Shown here: one piece after another, positions 33,744 through 41,949 of the stretch | Numbering within the stretch: position 1 is the first letter of the stretch | How the letters are laid out: each line of letters starts with the position of its first letter | Assembly (NCBI GenBank): GCA_029907205.1 | Contig: JARYMI010000024.1 | Coordinates: forward strand, 1-55,181 | Length of the DNA stretch: 55,181 nucleotides | Direction of reading: 5' to 3' | From: Clostridiales bacterium | GTDB lineage: Bacteria; Acidobacteriota; Aminicenantia; Aminicenantales; UBA8522 | Notes under the pieces: model-generated | What the model saw: only the letters and a program-made list of their open reading frames with translations | What the model was told of the DNA's origin: nothing | Databases searched by the model: none | Program-made: the position numbers and the translations under genes

Positions 33744-34883
33744 ATGAAAACTTTATTCTGGCAACTGTTTTTTCTGGCCGTCTTCGGTCTGGCATTGGCC
33801 GGCCTCAGCAAGGAGGCGAGGCCGCGGCTGCGTGAATTCGGGATCGGGACGGGCATTCTTTCTCCCGGTCCGCTCAACGCGATTACCGACGTCGCCGGCG
33901 TCAAGGTCGGCCACGTCACGCTCATCCAAGGAAACGACGTCCGCACCGGCGTCACTGCCATCCTCCCCCACGAGGGGAACGTTTTCCAGGAAAAAGTCCC
34001 GGCCGCCATCGCCGTGGCTAACGGATTCGGAAAGCTCATGGGATTTACCCAGGTTGAGGAGCTCGGCACGATCGAAACGCCCGTCATCCTGACCAACACG
34101 CTTTCGGTGCCCACCGCAGCCGAGGCCGTGATCGAATACACGCTCGCTTTTCCCGGCAATGAAAAAGTGGAATCAGTGAACGCTGTCGTGGGAGAAACGA
34201 ATGACGGCTTCCTCAACGACATCCGCTGCCGGCATGTCAGGAAAGAGCATGTCTTGGAGGCCATCCGAACGGCCAAGGCAGGCCCGGTCGAGGAAGGCTC
34301 GGTCGGCGCCGGAACCGGCACGACATGCTACGACTTCAAGGGCGGGATCGGGACGTCCTCCCGCCGCCTGCCAGAATCTCGCGGCGGCTACACGGTCGGC
34401 GTGCTCGTCCAGACCAACCACGGCGGAATCCTCCAGATCGGCGGCCTTCAGGTGGGAGTGCGGTTAGGCAATTACTTCATGAAAAAAGATATCGAACGGG
34501 AAAGCGAAGGCTCCTGCATGATCGTCGTTGCCACGGACGCTCCGCTCGACAGCCGCAACTTGAAAAGATTGGCCAAGCGGGCCTTGCTCGGGATTCCCCG
34601 GACAGGCGGGTTTTACTCCAACGCGAGCGGCGACTATGCCATCGCCTTCTCGACAGCTAAAGAGGTCCGCAGCCCTCATAGGGCTCCCAAACCGACCCAG
34701 ACGGTCACCCTCCTGAGAAACGAGCAGATGTCGCCTCTTTTTCTGGCTGCGGCAGAGGCCGCTGAGGAAGCCATCCTCAACTCCCTCTTCAAAGCGGAGC
34801 GGATGGAAGGAAAGGACGGTCATGTCGCCGAAGCCCTGCCGCTCGACAAAATAAAAGAAATGCTCGAGGAGAAGGGCCGTTGA
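33744..34883 (+). CDS. Secreted P1-family (DmpA/BapA-type) aminopeptidase
   Basis: A 379-residue peptidase of the DmpA family. These are made as one chain, self-cleave before a Ser or Thr nucleophile and release N-terminal D- or beta-amino acids. Motifs: GPLNAITDVAGVKVGHVT, GVTAILPHEG, VLTNTLSV, NDGFLND, GSVGAGTGTTCYDFKGGIGTSS and IVVATDAPLDSRNLKRLAKRA. The self-cleavage site is most likely a Ser/Thr in the segment after residue 270, not pinned down here. A short N-terminal hydrophobic stretch (LFWQLFFLAVFGLALAGLS) indicates export. The stop overlaps the TTG start of the racemase gene, so the two are co-translated. Confidence 0.9.
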   Translation: MKTLFWQLFFLAVFGLALAGLSKEARPRLREFGIGTGILSPGPLNAITDVAGVKVGHVTLIQGNDVRTGVTAILPHEGNVFQEKVPAAIAVANGFGKLMGFTQVEELGTIETPVILTNTLSVPTAAEAVIEYTLAFPGNEKVESVNAVVGETNDGFLNDIRCRHVRKEHVLEAIRTAKAGPVEEGSVGAGTGTTCYDFKGGIGTSSRRLPESRGGYTVGVLVQTNHGGILQIGGLQVGVRLGNYFMKKDIERESEGSCMIVVATDAPLDSRNLKRLAKRALLGIPRTGGFYSNASGDYAIAFSTAKEVRSPHRAPKPTQTVTLLRNEQMSPLFLAAAEAAEEAILNSLFKAERMEGKDGHVAEALPLDKIKEMLEEKGR

Positions 34884-35593
34884 AAAAGACGATCGGCATT
34901 TTGGGCGGCATGGGTCCCGAAGCGACGGCTTATTTCTTTAGCCTGATCATCAAGCAGACTGCGGCGGCCAAAGACCAGGATCACATTCCTATCCTGATCT
35001 ACAATAATCCCAGAATCCCGCCGCGAACGGACGCCCTGCTGGGCAAGGGCCCGAGCCCCGTCAGGCTGCTCAAAGAAGGAGCAAAAAAGCTTGAACGGGC
35101 AGGCGCTCATTTTATTGTCATGCCTTGCATCACAGCCCATGCCTTCCTCTCCCCGATGAGGAGCGCGGTCAAAATTCCCGTTCTCGACATCATTGAAGAA
35201 ACCGCCGCCTGGGCAAAAAAGAAAATCCCGCGCCTCAAGCGCGCCGGGCTGGTCGCTTCGACCGGAACCGTAAAGTCAGGACTCTTCCGCGACGCCTTCG
35301 ATAGAGTGGGAGTTAAAATCGTCGCCCCGACAGACAGGGAGCAGGAAAAGGTCATGGAGGCCATTTTCGGGCCGGCCGGGACAAAGGCAGGCGTCACTGA
35401 AGGCCAGCCGAGAAGGCTCCTCCTTTCTGTCGCAAAGAGGCTCATCCGGCGGGGCGCCGGGGCCATCATCGCCGGGTGCACCGAGGTCCCCCTCGTCTTG
35501 AAGGACGAGGACATCCCTGTGCCCCTCATCGAGCCGATGCGGATCGCGGCCGAGAGAAGCATCATCCTGGCTGGCTACCGGGTAAAAAAATAA
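34880..35593 (+). CDS. Aspartate/glutamate racemase family protein
   Basis: A 237-residue cofactor-independent amino-acid racemase. It begins with MKKTIGILGGMGPEATAYF, the family N-terminus, and has two catalytic cysteines: Cys in VMPCITAHAFL and Cys in AGCTEVPLVL. The usual Asn after the first Cys (PCNTAH) is Ile here. Start TTG at 34880 overlaps the peptidase stop by four bases. The pairing suggests that amino acids freed by the P1 peptidase are interconverted by the racemase, though the peptidase looks exported and this protein is cytoplasmic. Substrate (Asp, Glu or other) is not determined. Confidence 0.88.
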   Translation: MKKTIGILGGMGPEATAYFFSLIIKQTAAAKDQDHIPILIYNNPRIPPRTDALLGKGPSPVRLLKEGAKKLERAGAHFIVMPCITAHAFLSPMRSAVKIPVLDIIEETAAWAKKKIPRLKRAGLVASTGTVKSGLFRDAFDRVGVKIVAPTDREQEKVMEAIFGPAGTKAGVTEGQPRRLLLSVAKRLIRRGAGAIIAGCTEVPLVLKDEDIPVPLIEPMRIAAERSIILAGYRVKK

Positions 35594-35596
35594 AAA

Positions 35597-35624
35597 GGGG
35601 GACGGTCCTAAGGCTGACCGTCTC
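35597..35624. repeat. GGGGACGGTC hairpin, copy 3 (imperfect)
   Basis: GGGGACGGTC and GACCGTCTCC form a 10-bp stem with one mismatch and an 8-base loop between the racemase gene and rpsU. The arm is shared with hairpins at 19327 and 26644. A weak T-rich run follows, so it could terminate the racemase transcript. Confidence 0.6.
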
Positions 35625-35634
35625 CGTTCTTATG

Positions 35635-35664
35635 TTGACAAGGCCGGACGGCTTCGGGTATAAA
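35635..35664 (+). promoter_or_regulatory. Promoter of rpsU
   Basis: TTGACA (35635-35640), 18-bp spacer, TATAAA (35659-35664). A full-length Shine-Dalgarno sequence AAGGAGGTGA lies at 35688-35697, which decides the TTG start at 35703. Confidence 0.7.
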
Positions 35665-35702
35665 TGGCATGCCCGACTTGCCCGCGAAGGAGGTGAAAGC
35701 GA

Positions 35703-35909
35703 TTGGCCTTTATTGTCGTTGAAGAAGGAGAATCCTTGGAAAGCGCGCTTCGGCGCTTCAAGAGAAGAGTCCAGCAGGAAGCCATCATCAAGGAGATCAA
35801 GAAACATTCCATCTATTTCAAGCCCGGCGAGAGAAAGAGGATGAAAGAGGCGCAGGCCCGCAAGCGCATGCGGCGCCGGATGAAGAGGGAACGAGAGCTG
35901 GAATACTGA
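35703..35909 (+). CDS. rpsU: Ribosomal protein bS21
   Basis: A 68-residue small-subunit ribosomal protein. It shows VVEEGESLESALRRFKRRVQQEAI, IKKHSIYFKPGERKR and a strongly basic tail (ARKRMRRRMKRER), all typical of bS21. The start is a TTG at 35703, chosen because AAGGAGGTGA sits at the right distance and the protein N-terminus MAFIVVEE matches the family. The TTG start despite a near-perfect ribosome-binding site may limit expression. The lipA gene follows by 58 bp. Confidence 0.95.
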   Translation: MAFIVVEEGESLESALRRFKRRVQQEAIIKEIKKHSIYFKPGERKRMKEAQARKRMRRRMKRERELEY

Positions 35910-35967
35910 GACCATTCTACGTCCCCTGCCTCCGAGCTAAAGGGATTTGCCAAACACCTAAACTCCT

Positions 35968-36888
35968 GTGGAAAAAAATCAGTCTGTTTCGGTAGACGGC
36001 GGCGAAGCTGGCTCGAAGCCTGCATGGCTCAAAGTCAAGCTCCCGTCAGAGAGAAACTTCTTCCAGGTTGCCGAAATCCTGAAAGCAAACCGCCTTCACA
36101 CGATCTGTCAGAGCGCCCGGTGTCCCAACATCTCTGAGTGCTGGTCGGCTCGAACCGCCACCTTCCTCATCCTGGGAGATGTCTGCACGAGAGACTGCTC
36201 TTTCTGCGCTGTCCGCAAAGGAGGGCCCAAGCCTTCTTCCGCTGAGGAGCCCGGAAGCGTGGCTAAGGCCGTCGCCGCCATGGGTCTCGATTACGCGGTC
36301 ATCACCTCAGTCACGAGGGATGACCTTGCCGACGGCGGAGCCGGTCATATCGCCGCCACCATACGGGCAATAAAAACCGCAAGCCCTCAAATCAAGGTCG
36401 AAGTCCTCGTCCCCGACTTCAAGGGAAACGAGAGGGCGTTGGCCGCGGTCGTCGAAGCCGGCCCGGATGTCTTGAATCACAACTTAGAGACGACAGAAAG
36501 CTGCTACCCGCTGATCAACAGGCCGCCGGAAAACTACCAGAGGTCGCTCGGCGTTCTCAAACGAGCCCGGCAGATGGGAGCATTGACAAAATCCGGCCTG
36601 ATGATCGGACTCGGAGAGGATGAAACAGAGATTGTTGAAACCTTGTTCGACCTAAGAACCGCCGGCTGCGACCTCCTGACGATCGGACAGTACCTCCGAC
36701 CGTCGCCGAGTCACGCGCCTGTGCGTAAGTATTATGCACCTGCGGACTTCGAAGAGTTCAGGAAAAAGGCAAAGAAACTGGGGTTCAAAGGAGTAGAAGC
36801 GGGACCTCTCGTCAGGAGCTCTTATCAAGCTCACCGGATGTTCAATTCTCTCGGGAAAGGAGCGAACGAAAGCCGATGCGTTACTTAA
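35968..36888 (+). CDS. lipA: Lipoyl synthase
   Basis: A 306-residue radical SAM enzyme that inserts two sulfurs into octanoyl groups on lipoate-dependent proteins. The auxiliary cluster CxxxxCxxxxxC is in CQSARCPNISEC and the radical SAM cluster in CTRDCSFCAVRKG. Also visible are AVITSVTRDDLADGGA, NHNLETTESCYP, KSGLMIGLGE and TIGQYLRPSPSHAPV. The conserved C-terminal RSSYQA is present. Start GTG at 35968. It overlaps the metallophosphoesterase gene by 13 bases. No lipB is seen in the window. Confidence 0.96.
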   Translation: MEKNQSVSVDGGEAGSKPAWLKVKLPSERNFFQVAEILKANRLHTICQSARCPNISECWSARTATFLILGDVCTRDCSFCAVRKGGPKPSSAEEPGSVAKAVAAMGLDYAVITSVTRDDLADGGAGHIAATIRAIKTASPQIKVEVLVPDFKGNERALAAVVEAGPDVLNHNLETTESCYPLINRPPENYQRSLGVLKRARQMGALTKSGLMIGLGEDETEIVETLFDLRTAGCDLLTIGQYLRPSPSHAPVRKYYAPADFEEFRKKAKKLGFKGVEAGPLVRSSYQAHRMFNSLGKGANESRCVT

Positions 36889-37616
36889 TCTTCGCTGACA
36901 TTCACGGCAACCTGGAGGCCTTCCTCGCGGTGCTCAAGTTCGTCCAGAAAAAAAAGGTTGATCATTTCATCTTCCTGGGCGACCTGGTCGGGTATGGCGC
37001 CTCGCCCAACGAAATCATCCAGAAAATCCAGAACCTTAAGCCGATCACGCTCGTCCGCGGCAACCACGACAAGGCCGTCTGCGGCCTGGACACGATCGAA
37101 ACCTTCAACCCGATTGCCGCCTCGGCCATCCTCTGGACGAAACAAAGAACCCTGAAAAAAAACCTCGCTTACATCTGCAGGTTAAAAAAGGGGCCCTTCA
37201 TTCTCCACGAGACTATCACCATCTGCCACGGCGCTCCTTTTGACGAGGATTACTACATTTTCGGCGAATTCGACGCCGCCGAGGCCTTTGACCACATCAC
37301 CACTCCGGTCTGTTTCTTCGGCCATACCCATTTTCCCTTTGTCTATGTCGAAAAGGAGAATATCGTCGCGGGAACGTTCATGGAGGGCGAGGCCAACGAA
37401 GTCAAGCTGGAAAAGGACGCCCGGTATCTCATCAACCCGGGCTCGGTCGGTCAGCCGCGGGACAGGAACCCGAAGGCAGCCTGCGCCATCTACGACTCTG
37501 GAACGCGGATCGTCAAGTTCTACCGCCTGGAATACAACATCCAAGAAGCTCAGAGGAAGATCCTGGCCGAGCGGCTCCCCGCTGCCCTGGCCGAACGCCT
37601 GTCGCTCGGCATCTGA
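36876..37616 (+). CDS. Metallophosphoesterase (YfcE/calcineurin-like)
   Basis: A 246-residue two-metal phosphoesterase. All five blocks are visible: FADIHGNLEAF, FLGDLVGYGASP, VRGNHDKAVCG, ICHGAPFDE and FFGHTHFPF, with LINPGSVGQPRDRNP near the end. This layout is the 'YfcE / diadenosine tetraphosphatase-like' group that acts on small phosphodiesters. Its ATG lies within the last codons of lipA, so the two are translationally coupled, though a metabolic link is not obvious. It is convergent with the DUF1848 gene, with only 4 bp between stops. Confidence 0.9.
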   Translation: MRYLIFADIHGNLEAFLAVLKFVQKKKVDHFIFLGDLVGYGASPNEIIQKIQNLKPITLVRGNHDKAVCGLDTIETFNPIAASAILWTKQRTLKKNLAYICRLKKGPFILHETITICHGAPFDEDYYIFGEFDAAEAFDHITTPVCFFGHTHFPFVYVEKENIVAGTFMEGEANEVKLEKDARYLINPGSVGQPRDRNPKAACAIYDSGTRIVKFYRLEYNIQEAQRKILAERLPAALAERLSLGI

Positions 37617-37620
37617 ATTT

Positions 37621-38457
37621 CTAAAGTCTCGGGTTGGCGTAGCAATAAAGGCAGCAATGGGGACAGGACTGAATGTAACTCCCGATGTCCACGGATTCGG
37701 TGCAGCGGCACTCCCGGCGCTGTGATTTGTCCTTTCCCTGCGAGGCTGGCTCTGCCGAAGGATGGAGGGTTCGGAGGAGACAGCCATCGATACAGGAAGA
37801 GGGCCGGATACCCGGGACCTCGGCCAGAAAATCCTGGCTGCACGAAAAAAAGCTGAGGCCGTGCTCGCGGGCGATCCCGACAAGGCGACGAGCTGCTTCG
37901 AGCTTGTCCTCGGCGGGTGGATCGACATAGCGGAAGCCGCGCCGGGCTGCTCGCCGCTTCGCTTTGGCATACCACTGGGCAAAGCTGAAACGGACGGTCT
38001 TGATTCCGAGGCTGGCCGCGCGAGGCGCCAGGCTTTCGAAAAAAGTCAGGTTCGTCAACCGCCTTCCCCGTTCTTCCCAGAAGACGACCGGGTCGAACCG
38101 GAGCGAGACTCGCTCTGGCCGGCCAGCCATCTCGACCAGGGTTTCAAGCTGAGCCAACGCCATCTCCGGCAGAAGCACACCAGGTTCGATAAAGCTCCCG
38201 CCCAGGCCGGTAATGGTAAAATGAAAATAGAGCTGGTCGTATTTGGCCAGATAATCTCGGAGTTTGTGTCTGTTTTTGATGAGGTTCTCAAAATTTTTCG
38301 ACCAGAGCACAAAAGTATGGACACTCCGGGGCCGCAGGTCCACTGCGTAGGCGCGGCCCGAAGGACCATAGACGAGAGCTTTCTCTTTTTTAACGGCAGA
38401 CGCCAGCCAATCGGGGAAGAAAGCGACCAGGTCCGTACGCCGCGACGCACTGATCAC
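37621..38457 (-). CDS. DUF1848 family protein
   Basis: About 278 residues from a GTG at 38457. That start gives VISASRRTDLVAFF, which matches the usual M-I-S-A-S-R-R-T-D beginning of the family. The open frame continues 107 codons further upstream but runs straight through repeat B, so the extension is not part of the gene. Family features are WSKNFENLI, FHFTITGLGG, SLRFDPVVFW and, at the end, a cysteine-rich stretch (SSCIDGCLL ... RECRCTESVDIGSYIQSCPHCCLYCYAN). The function of DUF1848 is unknown; the cysteines suggest a metal or iron-sulfur site. Confidence 0.85.
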   Translation of the reverse strand: MISASRRTDLVAFFPDWLASAVKKEKALVYGPSGRAYAVDLRPRSVHTFVLWSKNFENLIKNRHKLRDYLAKYDQLYFHFTITGLGGSFIEPGVLLPEMALAQLETLVEMAGRPERVSLRFDPVVFWEERGRRLTNLTFFESLAPRAASLGIKTVRFSFAQWYAKAKRRAARRGFRYVDPPAEDKLEAARRLVGIAREHGLSFFSCSQDFLAEVPGIRPSSCIDGCLLRTLHPSAEPASQGKDKSQRRECRCTESVDIGSYIQSCPHCCLYCYANPRL

Positions 38458-38529
38458 CTTTTTCTTGTTCCGGGAAGCATGTCCAAACACATGATCTTCG
38501 CGATAGGCGCAGGAGGCCGCCTTGGAGCC

Positions 38530-38750
38530 CGGGGGAAGAGGCGAGGGTGTTGGGCGAGGAAGCCCGTCGAAGACTGAGCGGGCACGGTTTCTCGACCGAA
38601 GGGAGAGAAGAGCGAAGGATGAGTCGGAGCGAGTTTCCTCGCTGGGGAAACGAGCGGGCTGACGAACCCAAACCCGAGCCTTGACGGGGGGAGCCGACGG
38701 GACTGGTTCGCCAGGGCCCGGGGGCCAAAGGCGGCCTCCTGTGTCGATTG
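38530..38750 (+). repeat. Composite repeat: nearly full repeat B joined to the right half of repeat A
   Basis: Positions 38530-38685 match repeat B copy 1 in reverse orientation. Directly after it, 38684-38750 matches the right half of repeat A (GACGGGACTGGTT ... GGGGCC ... CTGTGTCGATT). It is the only place here where both families touch. The composite forms the spurious upstream extension of the DUF1848 frame. Confidence 0.78.
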
Positions 38751-38784
38751 AAATCAGCGAAACAGATTGGCTTCCCATGTTTTC

Positions 38785-38813
38785 TTGACAGCAGGGAGCA
38801 ATGCCTTTAGTAT
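38785..38813 (+). promoter_or_regulatory. Promoter of lptB
   Basis: A perfect TTGACA (38785-38790), 17-bp spacer and TAGTAT (38808-38813), 27 bp before the ATG. Confidence 0.6.
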
Positions 38814-38839
38814 TTTAGCCGACGAGGTCATGCCCGACA

Positions 38840-39658
38840 ATGTCTGTTTTCAGAGGAGAAAGCCTGACCAAGAGCTACGGCCGCCGCACCGTTGTCGGCG
38901 ATGTCGACATTGAGGTCCGTTCAGGAGAGATCATCGCCCTCCTCGGAAGGAACGGCGCCGGAAAGACGACGACCTTCCTGATGATGGCCGGACTCGTCAA
39001 GCCTGACGAAGGGACGATCTATCTCGACGACGAGGACATATCGCGGCGCACCACGCCGGAAAGGGCCAGGCTGGGAATCAGTTATCTTCCCCAGGAGAAT
39101 TCAGTTTTTCTCAAGGCCTCGGTGGGAGAAAACCTCCGTCTCGTGATCGAGCTTCAGTCTTATGAGCAGCAAGAAAAAGAAGAGCTGGCTCGCCGGCTCC
39201 TTGAGGAACTGGGACTCGACGAGCTCGTCAAGCAGTCAGCTCACAGCTTGAGCGGAGGCGAGCGCCGCAAGCTCGAAATCTGCCGGGCGCTCGTCATCAG
39301 GCCGAAGTTCCTTCTCCTCGATGAGCCGTTCACGGGCATCGACCCTTTGACAGTCATCGAGCTTCAGAAAATTCTGGTGAGCCTGAAAGAGAAAGGAATC
39401 GGCATCGTCATCTCCGACCACAATGTCAGGGACACGCTTCGCATCACAAACAGAGTTTATATCCTTGACGAAGGAGAAATCTTGATCGCGGGAAGTCCGG
39501 ACGAGGTGTCGTCAGACAGCCGCGCCAGGAAGAGATTCTTAGGGAAGGACTTCAAGCTCCATGGCGAGACGCTTACTCTTCCTCTGAAAAGTAATGGTCC
39601 CCTAACGTCTCCCCCAGAAAATAGAGAAAAAGGAAAAAATAAAGAAGAAGCAGGATGA
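38840..39658 (+). CDS. lptB: LPS export ABC transporter ATPase LptB
   Basis: A 272-residue ABC ATPase that powers the LptFG permease in lipopolysaccharide export. Walker A is GRNGAGKTTT, the signature is LSGGERRKLEICRAL, Walker B is FLLLDEPFTGIDP and the switch His is in ISDHNVRDTL. The YLPQENSVFLKASVGENL segment is the LptB/LivF-type Q-loop region. The core ends near residue 243. About 28 further residues, rich in Lys/Pro/Glu, extend past the usual family end and overlap the convergent zinc-ribbon gene by 86 bases. No lptC or lptA is adjacent; the partner permease is the fusion at 24178. Confidence 0.93.
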   Translation: MSVFRGESLTKSYGRRTVVGDVDIEVRSGEIIALLGRNGAGKTTTFLMMAGLVKPDEGTIYLDDEDISRRTTPERARLGISYLPQENSVFLKASVGENLRLVIELQSYEQQEKEELARRLLEELGLDELVKQSAHSLSGGERRKLEICRALVIRPKFLLLDEPFTGIDPLTVIELQKILVSLKEKGIGIVISDHNVRDTLRITNRVYILDEGEILIAGSPDEVSSDSRARKRFLGKDFKLHGETLTLPLKSNGPLTSPPENREKGKNKEEAG

Positions 39659-40721
39659 GATAAAACCCGAAAACAGGAAGGGGGGACTTCGCAAACAACT
39701 GGAAAAATGACACATCGATAACCTCGGCGGTGAACCAGAGGCTGATCAACCAGAGGGCTGTGATGAAAACGAGGTCAACGAATTTGGCCTTGATTCTCAC
39801 TTCTTTTTTCAACCCCCGCTCTTCTCTCATTTCTTCTTTTAGTTCTTCTTCGAGCTCCTCTTCCCGCTTTTCCTCCTCTCTTTCTCGTTCTAACTCTTCT
39901 TCCTCTTCCTCTGCTTCTTCCTCTTCAATCGCCACCCCTGCCTTCTCTGCCTCAGGGGTGCCAGTAGCAGGAATTCCCGCTTGAGTTATACTCTCCGGAA
40001 CCCCGATCCCGGAATCTGCCGTCCATCCTTGGCTCGTTGTGGCCGCAGAGGCGGTTTTTTCACCGCCTTCTTCATCTCCGGCCTCGATCACTTCGGGAGG
40101 CACCCCCTTCATTCCGCTCGCCCAAGGCGGGAGGTCATCTTTTGTCTCCTCCCTGCCCGGGATTTCTTCAGTTTCTCCAGCTTCCTCGCCGGCCTCCTCT
40201 TCCCCTTTGTCCCTGGCCGAGGCGATGAATCGATCGACTTCTTTTTTCCCCTCCTCAACGGTTTTGGTGAGCCCTTCCAGGTCTTTGGTTTTGAAAATTA
40301 GCTCATTATCTTCGAGCGCAACTTCATATTTTTTTCTGAGTTCCTCTTCCTCTGGTGGCCTGACGAACTCGCGGCGAGGTTTCCCCCCCGCTCTTTCGAT
40401 GTCTTCTGTCGTTTCTTCCTCTTCTTCAGCCCCGAACGTCTCAGTCGTTAAATCTTCTTCTTCCTCTGTTTCCTCGAGCTCTTCTTTAAATTCCTCTTCT
40501 TCCTCTTCCCCGCTCTCAATTTCTTCTTCCTCCTCTTCGATTTCTTCTTCTTCTCCTCCTTCTTCTTCGCTTTCCTCATCCTCCTCGATGATCTTATCAC
40601 CGGGGATCTCTTCTTCCACGTACTCGTCCTCGGGAAAGAGGAGCTGGGTGCCGCAATTGTTGCAGTATTTATCGGCTTCGTCGATGATGGCTTTGCAGTA
40701 GGGACAGCGTCTGATGGCCAT
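39573..40721 (-). CDS. Acidic zinc-ribbon protein with C-terminal RDD-like membrane region
   Basis: About 382 residues from the ATG at 40721. The N-terminus is a zinc ribbon (CPYCKAIIDEADKYCNNCG, CxxC-x12-CxxC). Residues about 30-115 and 250-300 are extremely Glu-rich. Two membrane segments close the protein (FVDLVFITALWLISLWF and the stretch ending YFFLFLYFLGETLG), arranged like the two ends of an RDD domain. The C-terminal tail after GETLG is shorter than usual for RDD proteins. It probably sits in the inner membrane with a large acidic cytoplasmic part. It is convergent with lptB, overlapping by 86 bases. Function unknown. Confidence 0.8.
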   Translation of the reverse strand: MAIRRCPYCKAIIDEADKYCNNCGTQLLFPEDEYVEEEIPGDKIIEEDEESEEEGGEEEEIEEEEEEIESGEEEEEEFKEELEETEEEEDLTTETFGAEEEEETTEDIERAGGKPRREFVRPPEEEELRKKYEVALEDNELIFKTKDLEGLTKTVEEGKKEVDRFIASARDKGEEEAGEEAGETEEIPGREETKDDLPPWASGMKGVPPEVIEAGDEEGGEKTASAATTSQGWTADSGIGVPESITQAGIPATGTPEAEKAGVAIEEEEAEEEEEELEREREEEKREEELEEELKEEMREERGLKKEVRIKAKFVDLVFITALWLISLWFTAEVIDVSFFQLFAKSPLPVFGFYLILLLLYFFLFLYFLGETLGDHYFSEEE

Positions 40722-40900
40722 TGCTTTATTTATAATTAGAATCGAGGCGCTTGTCAATTCACTGAAAAATTGAAAAAATTGGACAGCATACCCGTTTCAC
40801 CAATTTTCAGCCTTTGAACTTTAGCCTAAATAGTCTCTTCAAAGAGTTCATGTCTCCCTTATTTGACATATATGGAGAATTCGACTAAAAATATGGCCGT

Positions 40901-40972
40901 GGGCGATTAACTCAGGGGTAGAGTGCTACCTTCACACGGTAGAAGTCACAGGTTCAAATCCTGTATCGCCCA
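40901..40972 (+). tRNA. tRNA-Val (anticodon CAC)
   Basis: All four arms fold: acceptor GGGCGAT/ATCGCCC, D-stem ACTC/GAGT, anticodon stem CTACC/GGTAG around loop TTCACAC, and T-arm ACAGG-TTCAAAT-CCTGT. The anticodon is CAC, reading GUG. The gene is 72 bases with discriminator A; no CCA is encoded. The 200 bases on the right show no gene before the membrane protein at 41173. The accessory island begins here. Confidence 0.95.
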
Positions 40973-41172
40973 TTTTTTTCTTATCCCGAGTTCCGCCCTG
41001 TGCCTTTCGATGGTCCCGGAATAGACTCAGAACGATCATGCGTGGCATCGAGCGCGCGTCGGGGATTTGCGCTGTAACGTTGCAAAGCTGATTTTCCGGT
41101 CACTATCGGTGTCCACGCCGTCCTCCTGAACAAAGGGAGTACATGAGGAGAACAGTACGTCGCGGGTGGAGG

Positions 41173-41553
41173 CTATGATAACTGTTGTTCAGCCTTCCCT
41201 CGTGCTTGCCGTGAGGCCACGAAAGCGCCTCCTAATATGCCCACGAAGCAAACGAGGAGAAAGCCGAGAACCCAGGTCAGGAAACCTTCCAGACTTTTGT
41301 TAGAAGCCTCGACGATGGAAATCACGAGACCTGCAGCTCCCAGCGCCAACATGATAGGCCAGTCTTTAAAAAGAGCGTCGGGATGGCCGCGCGATAAGAA
41401 GAACTGGCAGATAAAATAGTAGGCTATCATCACAATAACGCTTACGATAATGGCCGCATAACCTGCGGTGATAGTGGCCACGGTTTCTAAGACGAACATA
41501 GATAGATAGAAGGGAAAAAGTCCCAGGAAAAAAGAGATGAGCACTCTTTTCAT
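41173..41553 (-). CDS. Small membrane protein with four transmembrane segments
   Basis: A 126-residue hydrophobic protein with segments at about 3-24, 30-52, 65-84 and 92-112. The tail is basic (ASRQARGKAEQQLS). AAGGAG lies right before the ATG at 41553, so translation is likely. There is no recognisable family motif. It is downstream of a short frame that ends at its start, and HicAB lies further upstream on the same strand. Confidence 0.6.
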   Translation of the reverse strand: MKRVLISFFLGLFPFYLSMFVLETVATITAGYAAIIVSVIVMIAYYFICQFFLSRGHPDALFKDWPIMLALGAAGLVISIVEASNKSLEGFLTWVLGFLLVCFVGILGGAFVASRQARGKAEQQLS

Positions 41554-41751
41554 TTAATTCTCCTTTTCAGACGGTATCTCTGAATTGAATCCACTATCTC
41601 TGACGAGGGTGATACACTCCAGCCATGGCGGGAGAACATCCTCAAGAAACGGGCCAAGCTCATGGATATGACATCGTCTCCCTGAAAGAACAAGAAGAAG
41701 CTCGTAGGGGCGAATCGCAGCTTCCACTGTGTTGACCGATATGTAGCTCAC
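41554..41751 (-). CDS. Possible small protein, 65 residues
   Basis: An open frame from a GTG at 41751 that ends one base before the ATG of the membrane-protein gene, so it could be translated just ahead of it. The composition is ordinary (AAIRPYELLLVLSGRRCHIHELGPFLEDV). No ribosome-binding site is visible and no family is recognised. It may also be leader sequence. Confidence 0.3.
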   Translation of the reverse strand: MSYISVNTVEAAIRPYELLLVLSGRRCHIHELGPFLEDVLPPWLECITLVRDSGFNSEIPSEKEN

Positions 41752-41763
41752 AATAAGAATGAT

Positions 41764-41949
41764 TCAGGGCAGCGGGATGCCAAGGTCTTTGCAGATTTTA
41801 GCGGCCAGGATATCACTAATTTCAGAATGCCTGGGGACGGCAGACCGTTTGTTCAATTTGGGATCTTGCCACCAGGAATGACGGCTTCCTTCTCGAAGAA
41901 GTTCACACCCATGTCTGCTAAGGTGCTTGATGAGTTGGCGCCTTTTCAT
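41764..41949 (-). CDS. hicA: HicA-type mRNA interferase toxin
   Basis: A 61-residue dsRBD-like toxin that cleaves mRNA. It has the family sequence KRRQLIKHLSRHGCELLREGSRHSWW, whose conserved His in GS-x-H is the catalytic residue, followed by the basic VPRHSEISDILAAKICKDLGI. Length is typical. The ATG overlaps the HicB stop (ATGA), the usual coupling, but in the order antitoxin-toxin. Confidence 0.9.
   Translation of the reverse strand: MKRRQLIKHLSRHGCELLREGSRHSWWQDPKLNKRSAVPRHSEISDILAAKICKDLGIPLP

Noticed and set aside
38458-38778. Upstream extension of the DUF1848 frame
   Set aside because: The sequence is repeat B/A and the true family start (SASRRTD) is at the GTG at 38457.
40039-40701. 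Long plus-strand open frame rich in Ser
   Set aside because: It is the mirror of the Glu-rich coding of the zinc-ribbon gene (GAG/GAA codons read as Ser/Phe on the other strand).
40950-40990. tRNA-Val 3' end as an integration (att) site
   Set aside because: I could not find a second copy of the tRNA end downstream in the window, and no integrase is visible, so no att site can be called.
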